NCBI GenBank assembly: GCA_002477945.1 | Contig: DLLF01000013.1 | Coordinates: 28,397-92,396 of the forward strand | Source of the DNA: Bacteroidales bacterium UBA7569 | GTDB lineage: Bacteria; Bacteroidota; Bacteroidia; Bacteroidales; Paludibacteraceae | Direction of reading: 5' to 3' | DNA length: 64,000 bases | In this document: piece by piece, positions 1-9,723 of the stretch | Layout of the letters: every line of letters begins with the position of its first letter | Position numbering within the stretch: the first letter of the stretch is position 1 | Notes under the pieces: generated by a model | The model's database searches: none | Told to the model about the DNA's origin: nothing | Seen by the model: only the letters and a program-made list of their open reading frames with translations | Translations under genes and position numbers: made by a program

Positions 1-2188
1 AGACTGCCGACACTTTGTGCCTCAACATTGCCTCATCATCTATCAAGTTTCTTAAATCCTCCAACCGCTGTACATTCGGACTTTCGGGCAACCATAAACA
101 CAAGTATCCGGTTCGCCCGTACTTGTTTCGCAGATGTTCTATGGTTCTCTTGATATGTTCTTCTTCCGAAAGTGTCGGATAATGAGCAAAACCGTATTGG
201 ATTGTACGCCTTATTATTGTATCTGCATCAATCTGGCGATCGGCTTCTGCCACAATCTTGCCATAGATACTGCGTGGTTCTTTCTCGTTGCTCGCCCTGT
301 GGTCCTCCGCAGCCTCCGCCATTATCTCTATTTCTTCCTCGGAAAACCATTGTCTGAGGTTGGCGTCCTCTCGCACGATTTTCCCCGACACTATGTGATG
401 TGTGGCACGGTCTTCACGCAATCCCGTATCGTGGTATGCTGCAATTGCATACACCATATCCGCCTTCACATCATAATGTTGTGCCAGTTCCTCGCTTTGT
501 CGGATCACACTCCGAACATGTTCTCTGCTGTGTCCTTGGTCAAAGTCGTCATACATAGGTATAATCTGTCCCTCTATATATGCCTTCAACGAGGGCACAA
601 CCTCCTGCTTTGGAACCGAGCAAGCACTTTTCTCTTTCAACTCTTTCCGTACGAACATAAGATACCAATCCTTCATTATTTCGTTGGCTGACACCGATTC
701 ATACCGATGCATATAAAGTCCTTCACGAATCAATTCTTTCCACAAAGGCTCTGCTAACGCTCTTTCTCCCAATTCATCATTTGCCTTTTGTCTGCATCTC
801 ATAACTATGCTTTTTGGAAGCAATCCTTTCAATCTGTTTTTTATCTTTTGGACAAAGTAATACGAAACGCACCTCTTTCCACAAGGTACAGCATAATCCA
901 CTCCCATTGGAACGAATGTATATCGGCGGATAAAGTCTCTGTAAAAAGAACAATCACGAAGCCCTTCGTAGGGTAAATAACGGAATATATCCAAAAATTT
1001 TCTATCCCAATACGGAAGGCGTATATCATAGCCGAAGTAAATATACACACGAGACGAATTCAGTATGTTATGTGCCTGCCTGTTCTCAAAAATGAATGCT
1101 TGATATACAGACCATGGTGTCACATCTTTCTTCAAATGCCCTTGGAGATACCGTTCCACCTGTTGTTTTACATTTTTGTGTCCGTATTCAAAACTATCAT
1201 ACAGGATGTCCGAAACCATTTCTTCCACCTGACAATTCTCCGATACACACGCTTTCTGCAAATGAGAGCCTGCTGAAGAATCTGCGGAATGTCCCGGAAT
1301 GAATATGGCGTTTTGCGATAGCAATCCCCTGTTTTGCAGCCAACGCAAAGCGACATATTCAAAGAGCCATACCCAATTACCCCAATTGCCGACATAACGG
1401 ACATAATCGGTAAACGAAGTTTTGGAAATATGAATCATTGCCAAACATTCCGCCTGTGTCGGATCAATGTGATATATTGGGTAATGTAATTGCTTCGCTA
1501 CATTCTCGGCGGTTTCACACTCCTTACTGTCTAACCGTCCCACTGTATAACACAAAACGTTTTCATATCCGGCCTTACGCAACATACACAAGATGAAACG
1601 TGAATCATTACCACCACTCAACGGCACCACCACTTGTCTGCCCTCACAAGATTGGATTATACGGGCAAATACATCTTCAACCGTTTTTCTTGTCTCTTCA
1701 TAAGTTGGAGTTCTCAAGTCCTTGTATTTCACTTCATAATGAAAATAAGCCACTTGCGCACCATTCTCTCGCAAATAATGCCCCGGACTTATTTGAAGAA
1801 CATCCCGAACCAATGTCTTCCCTGAAAAAGGTGCCCCCGATGCGTCATATTCCCATACAGCCTCCTCTGACTCCTTGTCTCCGTTCTGATACAATGAGTA
1901 CGGATTATCCGATACCATCAATCGTTCTCCTGCAATACGATAATACAGAGGATATAAACGAGAAGGTGAAACCGCAGCAAGAGATATCATTTCATTCGAT
2001 ACTATTACGGAAAACTGACCATTACATTCTGCCAAACGCCTAACCAGTTCTTCCTCGGTTTTTGTCATAAACAGTTTTGCCAACGCCCCTCCTGACACAA
2101 ACTCCCCCTCATCTGTATAGGCATATCCTATTGCCCATACGTCACCTGCACATTGCCAACGCGCTCTGTTAACCGCCACCTCTAACAT
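1..2188 (-). CDS. Asparagine synthase-like protein fused to HD-domain hydrolase (3' end outside window)
   Basis: An open frame runs from an ATG at 2188 to the window edge (at least 729 codons, no stop). Residues about 45-110 look like a degraded glutaminase domain; the usual Cys2 nucleophile start is absent. The asparagine-synthase ATP-pyrophosphatase loop SGGNDS is at residues 191-196, and the synthase part ends near residue 510. In the same frame residues about 530-729 form an HD phosphohydrolase: His553, HD at 586-587, EDH at 628-630 and Asp650 match the metal-ligand pattern. Its ATG overlaps the flippase stop by 7 bases, so it is the last visible gene of a polysaccharide operon. Such synthases amidate sugars or peptides; the HD substrate is unknown. 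A lost stop between two former genes is possible. The family calls are firm, the function is not. Confidence 0.8.
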   Translation of the reverse strand, partial: MLEVAVNRARWQCAGDVWAIGYAYTDEGEFVSGGALAKLFMTKTEEELVRRLAECNGQFSVIVSNEMISLAAVSPSRLYPLYYRIAGERLMVSDNPYSLYQNGDKESEEAVWEYDASGAPFSGKTLVRDVLQISPGHYLRENGAQVAYFHYEVKYKDLRTPTYEETRKTVEDVFARIIQSCEGRQVVVPLSGGNDSRFILCMLRKAGYENVLCYTVGRLDSKECETAENVAKQLHYPIYHIDPTQAECLAMIHISKTSFTDYVRYVGNWGNWVWLFEYVALRWLQNRGLLSQNAIFIPGHSADSSAGSHLQKACVSENCQVEEMVSDILYDSFEYGHKNVKQQVERYLQGHLKKDVTPWSVYQAFIFENRQAHNILNSSRVYIYFGYDIRLPYWDRKFLDIFRYLPYEGLRDCSFYRDFIRRYTFVPMGVDYAVPCGKRCVSYYFVQKIKNRLKGLLPKSIVMRCRQKANDELGERALAEPLWKELIREGLYMHRYESVSANEIMKDWYLMFVRKELKEKSACSVPKQEVVPSLKAYIEGQIIPMYDDFDQGHSREHVRSVIRQSEELAQHYDVKADMVYAIAAYHDTGLREDRATHHIVSGKIVREDANLRQWFSEEEIEIMAEAAEDHRASNEKEPRSIYGKIVAEADRQIDADTIIRRTIQYGFAHYPTLSEEEHIKRTIEHLRNKYGRTGYLCLWLPESPNVQRLEDLRNLIDDEAMLRHKVSAV

Positions 2189-3498
2189 ACCTCTATTTCT
2201 CTTTCGTAAGTCCTAACCATTCTATAAAACCAAATCATCTCTGACAATAACACCACTGCTCCCACTGCACTGAATAGCATAACCGCATCACCCATTGAAC
2301 CCGTCTTTATGCCAATCCACAAAGACAATAAACGCAACAAAACATAAGCAATCTCAAAAAACAAATAGGTGCGCTGCCTGCCAAAAACATCTGGCAGGAA
2401 ATTGATGGATGTATTGAGTAGTACAAACAATAACCATGGCAGTAAAAATTGTATATAGTGTCCCGTTATACGCCATTCCTCCCCAAGCAGTAGAGCCGTA
2501 AAAGATGGTAGTATTGCGGCTGATAATGCAAAGACTATCATGGCAACAATACCTGTATTTCTGACATATTTTCCTAACAATCCGGCGATACTCTCCCGTT
2601 TGTTCACCTTCTCTGATACCCTTTGGTATAATACTTGGTTAACCGAAGAACATATCATATTGATTGGGCGGAATGCCAAGGTAAGAGCCATCCCGAAAAA
2701 GCCCGTTTCTGCCAAACCGAAGAATGGAGTCAATATAAGTGCCGGCAGATTGCCTCCTATATTGTTCAATAGCGACTTAGGCAAGGAATACAGAGGGAAA
2801 TTTCTGTACTTCCGGGCAAGCCGGAAAAGTGTCCTTCCTTTGGGGAAATCCTTGAATAACTTGCATGGAAACAACACCATCAACAAACTAATCAACGGAG
2901 CCGATACCGTGGCAATAATCAGTCCGCCGTTCAAATGAGGAACAAATCCAAGACCTGTTTTCCCTGCTGCCGAGAATACCGATTGTCCGATCTGATAGCC
3001 CGCTATGCGACTGAATTGCTTCTTGCGAATATAATAAAAACTCAACAACGACCACAAGCCGATGATTAGCACATAAACAGGCATCAACCTGTACCATGTA
3101 GAAAGTTCTTGAGCCTTAAAAACATTCGCTATTGAGTCCGAAAAGAATGTGCTGAAGCCGACCGCAGCCGAGAAAAACACAAGAAGTATCAAACCTAAAC
3201 AAAACACATCCCTTGCGTCCTCATCCTCTTTCGGCAGCACGATAGCGTATTGATACTCAGCCGTTGCCAGTATCACCAGCACCCCGCTGATACTCAGAAA
3301 CAGGTTCAGCAGTCCGAAATCATCGGGCGCGTACATGCGCGTCAATATGGGGTACACCACCAACCCGATGACCTGCGCCACCACGTTGGCAGAGAGCAAC
3401 TTGGCAAAATTCTTCAGTAATTTTGAGTGTCTTATGGAGTTTGCTATATGCAACATCTCATTCAAATCCGTAAACTTTACTGTCAATAATCCCCTCAT
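2182..3498 (-). CDS. Wzx-type polysaccharide flippase (MOP superfamily)
   Basis: A 438-residue polytopic membrane protein with about twelve to fourteen hydrophobic segments. The N-terminal pattern (a basic stretch, then LLSANVVAQVIGLVVYPILTR) and overall length are typical of oligosaccharide-unit flippases that move lipid-linked repeat units across the inner membrane. It is followed with a 7-base overlap by the asparagine-synthase/HD gene and preceded by a GT2 gene 73 bases upstream, all on the minus strand, which suits an O-antigen or capsule locus. The start could also be the internal Met at residue 15, just before the first conserved stretch. The substrate cannot be read from sequence. Confidence 0.85.
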   Translation of the reverse strand: MRGLLTVKFTDLNEMLHIANSIRHSKLLKNFAKLLSANVVAQVIGLVVYPILTRMYAPDDFGLLNLFLSISGVLVILATAEYQYAIVLPKEDEDARDVFCLGLILLVFFSAAVGFSTFFSDSIANVFKAQELSTWYRLMPVYVLIIGLWSLLSFYYIRKKQFSRIAGYQIGQSVFSAAGKTGLGFVPHLNGGLIIATVSAPLISLLMVLFPCKLFKDFPKGRTLFRLARKYRNFPLYSLPKSLLNNIGGNLPALILTPFFGLAETGFFGMALTLAFRPINMICSSVNQVLYQRVSEKVNKRESIAGLLGKYVRNTGIVAMIVFALSAAILPSFTALLLGEEWRITGHYIQFLLPWLLFVLLNTSINFLPDVFGRQRTYLFFEIAYVLLRLLSLWIGIKTGSMGDAVMLFSAVGAVVLLSEMIWFYRMVRTYEREIEVC

Positions 3499-3571
3499 AC
3501 AAAACCGGACACAGGCATGACAGATTTTGTCATACCGGTCTTCCGCATATGGATCCTTATGACGGTTACTC

Positions 3572-4522
3572 TCAAATCTGCTTTTCTATGAGATAGTTGT
3601 TCCTTTCCTGTGAGTTGCGCAGAATCAATTCGGCAAGAAAACCGGCAAGAAACAACATCATACCCAATATCATCGCCAATATGGACAAATAGAAATAAGG
3701 GCTGTCCGTCACCAATATGGCAGGAACGTGGTGTACAAGGGAAACGATCTTCTTCACTCCCACAACAACAATGGCTATAAAACCTATCAAGAACATCAAA
3801 CTGCCTATCAACCCGAAGAAGTGCATGGGTTGCTTGCCAAACTTGGTAAGAAACCAGAGGGTCAGCAAGTCTAAATAACCGTTCACGAAACGGTTCAGAC
3901 CGAACTTGCTGCTGCCGAACTCGCGTTTGCGGTGCTGCACCACCTTTTCCCCTATCTTCGTAAAACCTGCCGTCTTTGCCAAATAGGGAATATAGCGATG
4001 CATTTCGGAGAACACTTCTATATTCTTCACCACTTCTTTCCGGTAAGCCTTCAGACCGCAGTTCATATCATGCAGTGGAATACCCGTAACCTTCCGCGCT
4101 GTGGCATTGAATAGTTTCGAAGGCAGGTTCTTGGTCAACTTGTTGTCATAACGCTTCTTTTTCCAACCGCTCACCAAGTCATAATGCTCCTCGGTTATCA
4201 TTTTGTACAAACCGGGGATTTCGTCCGGTGAATCCTGCAAGTCCGCATCCATCGTGATAACCACATTTCCCTCTGCACGGCGGAATCCGCAATACAAAGC
4301 AGCCGACTTCCCGTAATTGCGCATAAACTTGATGCTGTGGACAGCGGCATTCTTCTCCGCCAGTTGTTCAATCACTTGCCACGAATTGTCCGTAGAACCG
4401 TCATCCACATAAATAACCTCGTACGAAAACCCGTTATCAGTCATCACACGCTCTATCCATCCCTGTAGTTTGGGCAGCGACTCCGCCTCATTAAACAGGG
4501 GAACTACTATAGATATATCCAT
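3572..4522 (-). CDS. GT2 polyprenyl-phosphate glycosyltransferase (DPM1/GtrB-like)
   Basis: About 316 residues. The N-terminus MDISIVVPLFNEAESL is the GT-A nucleotide-sugar fold, DDGSTDNSW binds the nucleotide, and MDADLQDSPDEIP carries the catalytic/metal Asp residues. Two C-terminal transmembrane helices, separated by a short loop, follow near residues 220-300, as in GtrB/DPM1-like enzymes that load a sugar onto undecaprenyl phosphate. I start it at the ATG at 4522, directly before the conserved MDISIVVP, because an upstream ATG at 4570 would overlap the preceding gene by 38 bases and add a non-conserved leader. It is probably co-transcribed with the DUF4199 gene. Confidence 0.88.
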   Translation of the reverse strand: MDISIVVPLFNEAESLPKLQGWIERVMTDNGFSYEVIYVDDGSTDNSWQVIEQLAEKNAAVHSIKFMRNYGKSAALYCGFRRAEGNVVITMDADLQDSPDEIPGLYKMITEEHYDLVSGWKKKRYDNKLTKNLPSKLFNATARKVTGIPLHDMNCGLKAYRKEVVKNIEVFSEMHRYIPYLAKTAGFTKIGEKVVQHRKREFGSSKFGLNRFVNGYLDLLTLWFLTKFGKQPMHFFGLIGSLMFLIGFIAIVVVGVKKIVSLVHHVPAILVTDSPYFYLSILAMILGMMLFLAGFLAELILRNSQERNNYLIEKQI

Positions 4523-4532
4523 ATATCCTGAT

Positions 4533-5069
4533 TTATATTTTTTGTTCCGTACGGCGAATAAAAAAACCATATATCACGCCGATCAGACATCCCATGAAAC
4601 ACTCTGCAGTTATGCTTTGCATAGCATATTGTATCGGCTGCATCAACACTTTGAGCTGGTCTGAAAAACCTGCTGGCAAATCAACATTCATTTCCTCCAA
4701 CAGCAACATTACCTGGTTATAAAGCGACGGCAAATAATCCGGAGCCAGAAACTGCAGATAGGCATACTTCACTGCACTTGCTACCAACGATGCGAAGAAA
4801 ACCAACAGCAATACGTATGAAAACACCTGAAAATACCGCATTCGTCCGCCGCACTCCGTGTCTCTGTAGTTGCACGCTATGCGGTATATCAAATACAACA
4901 TACCTATATCCACAGCCCAAGTCAGCATCGACAATACTGCGATACCTGACACCGACATGAAAAAGGTAGCAATGAAACACGCACCTACTGCAAGCCCCCA
5001 GCGCATAGCATGGGGAAAAGGATTATATACAACGGGCTTCTGCCCTTCATTGGGAGTTTCTGCACTCAT
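4533..5069 (-). CDS. DUF4199-family membrane protein
   Basis: 178 residues with about four hydrophobic helices (near 25-45, 48-65, 82-105 and 150-172) and a polar loop before the last. The pattern matches DUF4199, a Bacteroidota family often found just upstream of a GT2 glycosyltransferase, as here (10 bases before the GT2 ATG). The molecular role is unknown; a scaffold or cofactor for lipid-linked sugar transfer is only an inference from the neighbourhood. It appears to be the first gene of the minus-strand operon running to the left edge. Confidence 0.72.
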   Translation of the reverse strand: MSAETPNEGQKPVVYNPFPHAMRWGLAVGACFIATFFMSVSGIAVLSMLTWAVDIGMLYLIYRIACNYRDTECGGRMRYFQVFSYVLLLVFFASLVASAVKYAYLQFLAPDYLPSLYNQVMLLLEEMNVDLPAGFSDQLKVLMQPIQYAMQSITAECFMGCLIGVIYGFFIRRTEQKI

Positions 5070-5096
5070 ATATAAAACACATAACTATATTTCCGT

Positions 5097-5105
5097 GCAA
5101 AGATA
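5097..5105 (-). promoter_or_regulatory. Bacteroidota -7 box upstream of DUF4199 operon
   Basis: The minus strand reads TATCTTTGC, matching TAnnTTTG, 28 bases upstream of the DUF4199 ATG. No TTTG -33 box is seen at the expected distance, so this is a half-match. Confidence 0.5.
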
Positions 5106-5483
5106 CACAAAATATATCATTCCCGCAGCCATATCACAATAAAAAACACTTCCTTGGTCTAATGCACTGTCCATAAGACCAAGTCTATCATCAGACTCAT
5201 TCGTCCCATTAGTCCAATCCCACCATTTTACAATGATTCATTTGTGGTCTTAATGAAACCCTTCTGTCAATCTGATTGGCGGAAATTGACGAAGAGTCCT
5301 CAGGGGACGTGGACACCTCGTCCGCGGTTTTTAACGGTCAATTACACGGAAATTGGCGGAAAACCATAATGTACGATAATGTCTTTAATGGAGTCCCTGC
5401 CATCTATATGGCATTGAGTGGAATCCGTAAACCGGCGTAGAATTTATTCTGCCTGCTCCATGCTATCTTGCAGATTGTTCCTA

Positions 5484-5516
5484 CGACCCCTCATCGAGAC
5501 CTCAAGCCGCTCTGGA
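5484..5516 (+). repeat. 11-base tandem array (about 3 units)
   Basis: The units CGACCCCTCAT, CGAGACCTCAA and GCCGCTCTGGA follow each other with an 11-base period. They belong to the same intergenic family as 15663, 29659, 38244, 48518, 55228 and 63968. Confidence 0.8.
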
Positions 5517-5822
5517 CGAGAGATGGAAATGAAGTTGGTACAACAAAATTGTACATCGTAAATTGTCAAATTGTAACTATCCTGACACTCATCGAGAGAA
5601 TAGCAAGAAAACATCATACATTGCACATCGCCTGGTTGTAAATGTATTTATTGTTTCTTATTGGGCGATACCATCGCCCGCCAAATCCGATTTTCAACTA
5701 TTCTAAACCCTATATCCCTTTCAACCGCGCATAAACACATAAACTCCTCAACCGGTAAACTCTCTCCGTTTTGGAGGTACGAATCATCAACCCGCAATTT
5801 TCAGACTTTTTCCTGTAGGATA

Positions 5823-5854
5823 TTTGCTCACTAATCTTTTTATTGTATCTTTGC
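5823..5854 (+). promoter_or_regulatory. Bacteroidota sigma-A-type promoter for recQ
   Basis: TTTG at 5823-5826, a 19-base spacer, then TATCTTTGC at 5846-5854. This agrees with the Bacteroidota -33/-7 consensus. It predicts a leader of about 75 bases before recQ. Confidence 0.8.
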
Positions 5855-5935
5855 AATCAGTTCAGTTTCGGTCGTCCTGCGGGAACGATACACCACTGCA
5901 TATAATAATTCAACTTCACTACACAAGTTCGTTTA

Positions 5936-8119
5936 ATGGAAAGACATAAACAACTGTTGGCTGCGTTGCGCCAAAACTTTGGATTCGACTCCTTCAAAGG
6001 AAACCAGGAGGCAATCATCGAAAACCTGATGGACGGCAACGATACGTTCGTTCTTATGCCCACCGGAGGCGGCAAGAGTCTGTGCTACCAACTTCCCTCA
6101 CTCCTTATGGAGGGAACCGCTATCGTCATTTCTCCGCTGATCGCCCTCATGAAAAACCAAGTGGACGCCATGCGCAACTTCAGTGAAGAAAACGGCATCG
6201 CCCATTTCATCAACTCCTCGCTCTCCAAAGTGGAAATCAACGCCGTGAAAGAAGACATCATACAGGGAAAAACCAAACTCCTGTACGTGGCTCCCGAATC
6301 GCTGAACAAAGATGAAAACATCGATTTCCTCCGGCAAGTCAAAATCTCGTTCTATGCAGTGGACGAAGCGCATTGTATCAGTGAATGGGGACACGATTTC
6401 CGTCCCGAGTACCGTCGGATACATCCTATTGTACAACGCATCGGAAAAGCCCCCATCATTGCTCTCACGGCTACCGCCACGCCCAAAGTACAGCACGACA
6501 TCCAGAAGAACTTGGGTATGCTCAAAGCCAAGGTCTTCAAGTCCTCGTTCAACCGTCCCAACCTTTATTATGAGGTACGGCAAAAAACCGACGATGTGGA
6601 CAAGGACTTGATACGCTACATACGTCAGATGGAAGGCAAGTCCGGCATTGTTTACTGCCTGAGCCGGAAAACGGTGGAGGAACTGGCACAAACGCTCCAA
6701 GTGAACAACATCAAGGCACTGCCTTATCATGCAGGCATGGATTCTGCGCTCCGCAGCGAGAACCAGGATGCTTTCCTCATGGAGAAAGTGCAGGTCATTG
6801 TGGCGACAATCGCCTTCGGGATGGGTATCGACAAGCCCGATGTCCGGTTTGTCGTACACTATGATATACCCAAGTCCTTGGAAGGCTACTATCAGGAAAC
6901 GGGAAGAGCAGGACGCGACGGAGGCGAAGGACAATGTATCTGTTACTATTCTCCTAAAGACATCGACCGTCTGCGCAAGTTCATGCAGGGAAAACCGGTC
7001 GCGGAACAGGAAATTGGTAATCAGTTGCTGTTCGAAACACAGAGTTATGCCGAATCCACATTATGCCGGCGCAAACTGCTGCTGCACTATTTCGGAGAAG
7101 AATATCCCAACGACAATTGCGGCAACTGTGACAACTGCAAACATACCTACAAGTGGATTGATGCAACCGAATTGTGCCAACTCATCATTGAAACCATCAG
7201 CCAACTCAACGAGAAGTTCAAGGCGGAACACATTGTGGATATACTCAAAGGAAACGAGACTTCGGCGGTTCTTTCCTACAAGCACAACGAATTGGAGAAC
7301 TTCGGAAGTGCAAGCGATGAAGACGAAACCACGCTTCTCGCCATCATACGCCAGGCAATGCTGCAAGGCTACATCAAGAAAGATATCGAGTCCTATGGAG
7401 ACCTCAAAATAACGGCGGAGGGGAAGAAATTCCTCAAGCACCCCACGGAGTTCAAAGTGCCTGTGGAAGACACCGAGGAAGAGGAGGTGGAAGAGATGGA
7501 GCAGAACATGGGAGGTTGCTCTGCTGCCGATGAGGTGCTGTTCTCCATTCTGAAAGACCTGCGCAAAAAGTTGTCCAAGAAGTTGGACGTTCCTCCTTTC
7601 GTGTTGTTCCAGGATCCGTCGCTCGAAGCCATGGCGACAAGTTACCCCGTCACGATGGACGAACTGCAGAACATTCCGGGCGTCGGAGCGGGAAAAGCAA
7701 AACGGTATGGAGAGGAGTTCCTTCAGGTAATCAAAGAATATGTCGAAGAAAACGACATTATCCGACCGGAAGACCTCCGGGTACGCACAGTGGCAAAACG
7801 CTCGCAACTGAAAATATCCATCATTCAGGCTATCGACCGTCAGGTCGATCTCGACGACCTCGCACTCTCCAAAGGCATGGATATGGACGAACTCCTTCAG
7901 GAAATAGAAGCAATCGTCTATTCGGGCACGAAAATCAACATCAACTATTTCATAGAGGAAGTGGTTGACCCCGATAAGGAAGAAGAAATCTACGAATACT
8001 TCAAAACGGCCGAAACAGACAATATACCCAAAGCATTGGAAGCATTGGGAGAAGACGACTTTACGGAAATAGAAGTTCGGTTGGTGCGCATCAAGTTCCA
8101 GTCTGAATTTGGTAACTGA
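5936..8119 (+). CDS. recQ: ATP-dependent DNA helicase RecQ
   Basis: 727 residues. The SF2 helicase core shows Walker A (MPTGGGKSLCYQLP), the Walker B box DEAHCISEWGHDFR and the C-terminal RecA motif TGRAGRDG. The RecQ zinc-binding cysteines follow (CRRKLLLHYFGEE...CGNCDNC), then a winged helix and an HRDC-like domain near residues 530-610. A further about 100-residue tail makes it longer than E. coli RecQ but normal for Bacteroidales. It unwinds recombination and stalled-fork intermediates in the 3'-5' direction. A strong promoter lies at 5823-5854, and rimO follows after 9 bases, so it leads a repair/translation gene run. Confidence 0.97.
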   Translation: MERHKQLLAALRQNFGFDSFKGNQEAIIENLMDGNDTFVLMPTGGGKSLCYQLPSLLMEGTAIVISPLIALMKNQVDAMRNFSEENGIAHFINSSLSKVEINAVKEDIIQGKTKLLYVAPESLNKDENIDFLRQVKISFYAVDEAHCISEWGHDFRPEYRRIHPIVQRIGKAPIIALTATATPKVQHDIQKNLGMLKAKVFKSSFNRPNLYYEVRQKTDDVDKDLIRYIRQMEGKSGIVYCLSRKTVEELAQTLQVNNIKALPYHAGMDSALRSENQDAFLMEKVQVIVATIAFGMGIDKPDVRFVVHYDIPKSLEGYYQETGRAGRDGGEGQCICYYSPKDIDRLRKFMQGKPVAEQEIGNQLLFETQSYAESTLCRRKLLLHYFGEEYPNDNCGNCDNCKHTYKWIDATELCQLIIETISQLNEKFKAEHIVDILKGNETSAVLSYKHNELENFGSASDEDETTLLAIIRQAMLQGYIKKDIESYGDLKITAEGKKFLKHPTEFKVPVEDTEEEEVEEMEQNMGGCSAADEVLFSILKDLRKKLSKKLDVPPFVLFQDPSLEAMATSYPVTMDELQNIPGVGAGKAKRYGEEFLQVIKEYVEENDIIRPEDLRVRTVAKRSQLKISIIQAIDRQVDLDDLALSKGMDMDELLQEIEAIVYSGTKININYFIEEVVDPDKEEEIYEYFKTAETDNIPKALEALGEDDFTEIEVRLVRIKFQSEFGN

Positions 8120-8128
8120 CAGAAAACA

Positions 8129-9433
8129 ATGCATACCAACGAAATCGATATCATCACCTTGGGATGTAGCAAAAATCTGGTGGATGCGGAACGGCTGATG
8201 AGACAGTTGTCCGCCGCCGGCTATCGGTGTGTACACGACAGCGACAACCCGAAAGGGGAAATAGCGGTCATCAATACGTGCGGATTCATTGGAGATGCCA
8301 AGGAAGAAAGTATCAACACTATTCTGCAATTTGCACAGCGCAAACGGAAACACCAACTCAAGCAACTCTACGTAATGGGCTGTCTATCCGAAAGATACAG
8401 GCACGATTTGGAAACCGAAATTCCAGAAGTGGATAAGTACTACGGAAAATTCGATTATATGCAGTTGGTGAACGATTTGGGAAAAGTCTATCATTCCGAT
8501 ATCCTCTCAGAACGGGTTCTCACCACGCCTCGCCATTACGCCTACCTCAAAATATCGGAAGGTTGCAACCGGATGTGTTCCTATTGCGCCATCCCGCTTA
8601 TCACGGGCAGACACGTCTCGCGCCCGATAGAAGACATTGTGCAGGAAGCCGAATGGCTGGTGGGTCAAGGGGTAAAAGAGTTGCAGATAATCGCCCAGGA
8701 CCTCTCCTACTATGGCATCGACCTGTATGGTGAAAGTCGTTTGGCGGAGTTGCTTAGGCGTCTTTCCGATGTGAAAGGTATCCGGTGGATACGTCTTCAT
8801 TATGCCTACCCTGCCGGCTTCCCGTTTGATATACTGCCCGTCATGCGGGAGAGGGATAATATATGCAAGTACCTTGACATCGCCCTGCAACATATCTCCG
8901 ATAATATGCTGCAACGGATGCGGCGCCATATCACGAAAGCCGAAACCTATGCTTTGATTGAACGTATTCGAGGGGAAGTCCCGGGAATTCACCTTCGAAC
9001 GACTCTCCTGCTCGGACACCCGGGTGAAGAAGAATCCGACGTGGCTGAACTCATGCAGTTCGTACGCGACATCCGATTCGAACGGCTCGGCGCCTTTGCT
9101 TATTCCGACGAAGAAGGGACGTTCGCAAACCGTCACTATGCCGACGACATTCCCTTACAGACCAAATTGGACCGTGTGGACGCCGTCATGTCACTCCAGG
9201 AAGAAATTGCTGCCGGAATCAATGCACAGAAAGTAGGCTCTGTCATGCAAGTCATTATTGACCGAGAAGAACCCGATTTCTATATTGGCAGAACAGAATT
9301 CGATTCCCCCGAAGTGGACGGAGAAGTACTTGTTGACAAAGAGCAACCGCTGACTATCGGAGAAATATATCCTGTCCGCATAACAAATGCAGAAACCTTT
9401 GATCTCTATGGAGAACCCTTGACAGCAGAATAA
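8129..9433 (+). CDS. rimO: Ribosomal protein uS12 methylthiotransferase RimO
   Basis: 434 residues. An N-terminal UPF0004 domain (ITLGCSKNLVDAE, INTCGFI, MGCLSERY) carries three cysteines for the auxiliary 4Fe-4S cluster. The radical SAM motif CNRMCSYC follows near residue 150, then a C-terminal TRAM domain (about 370-434). GCSKNLVD is typical of RimO rather than MiaB. The enzyme adds a methylthio group to Asp of ribosomal protein uS12. It lies 9 bases after recQ and 7 before an HU gene. Confidence 0.96.
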   Translation: MHTNEIDIITLGCSKNLVDAERLMRQLSAAGYRCVHDSDNPKGEIAVINTCGFIGDAKEESINTILQFAQRKRKHQLKQLYVMGCLSERYRHDLETEIPEVDKYYGKFDYMQLVNDLGKVYHSDILSERVLTTPRHYAYLKISEGCNRMCSYCAIPLITGRHVSRPIEDIVQEAEWLVGQGVKELQIIAQDLSYYGIDLYGESRLAELLRRLSDVKGIRWIRLHYAYPAGFPFDILPVMRERDNICKYLDIALQHISDNMLQRMRRHITKAETYALIERIRGEVPGIHLRTTLLLGHPGEEESDVAELMQFVRDIRFERLGAFAYSDEEGTFANRHYADDIPLQTKLDRVDAVMSLQEEIAAGINAQKVGSVMQVIIDREEPDFYIGRTEFDSPEVDGEVLVDKEQPLTIGEIYPVRITNAETFDLYGEPLTAE

Positions 9434-9440
9434 GAAACCT

Positions 9441-9722
9441 ATGACTACACAACAACTGATAACCGAGGTCTCAAGAAAAACTCAATTGAACAAGGAAAAG
9501 GTCACTGACCTGCTTGAGAGTACAGCCGAAATCCTGACGGAAAGCCTTCTTCAAGGAAAAAACATCCACATTCAAGACTTTGGAGATTTAGAAGTACGCA
9601 AGAAAAACGAACGCGTAAACGTCAATCCCAAAACAGGAATCAGGACACTCACCCCTCCCAAACTTCAGTTGTGCTTCAAACAAAATAGCAAACTGAAGGA
9701 AATCCTATTGAACGAAAAATAA
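9441..9722 (+). CDS. HU-family DNA-binding protein
   Basis: 93 residues with the HU fold: two N-terminal helices (TTQQLITEVSRKTQLNKEKV), the beta-arm beginning FGDLEVRKKNERVNVNPKTG, and a C-terminal helix. It would act as a dimeric nucleoid protein. It stops one base before the next ATG, suggesting translational coupling to the HU-LysM gene. Confidence 0.92.
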   Translation: MTTQQLITEVSRKTQLNKEKVTDLLESTAEILTESLLQGKNIHIQDFGDLEVRKKNERVNVNPKTGIRTLTPPKLQLCFKQNSKLKEILLNEK

Positions 9723-9723
9723 T

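Larger units (their letters stand above)
5070..5822. other. Non-coding region with degenerate tandem repeats
   Basis: About 750 bases with no convincing gene. It holds three 9-base units (5194-5220), a direct repeat attggcggaaa at 5275-5285 and 5351-5361, an 11-base-unit array at 5484-5516, and a small palindrome GTACAA-n5-TTGTAC near 5538-5554. Short open frames here have no recognisable protein features. Confidence 0.6.

Noticed and set aside
5484..5516. CRISPR array
   Set aside because: The 11-base and 9-base units have no spacers of uniform length between them and no cas genes are present.
7061..8365. 434-codon minus-strand frame opposite recQ and rimO
   Set aside because: It mirrors the codon use of the real genes, is rich in Phe/Val/His and shows no domain.
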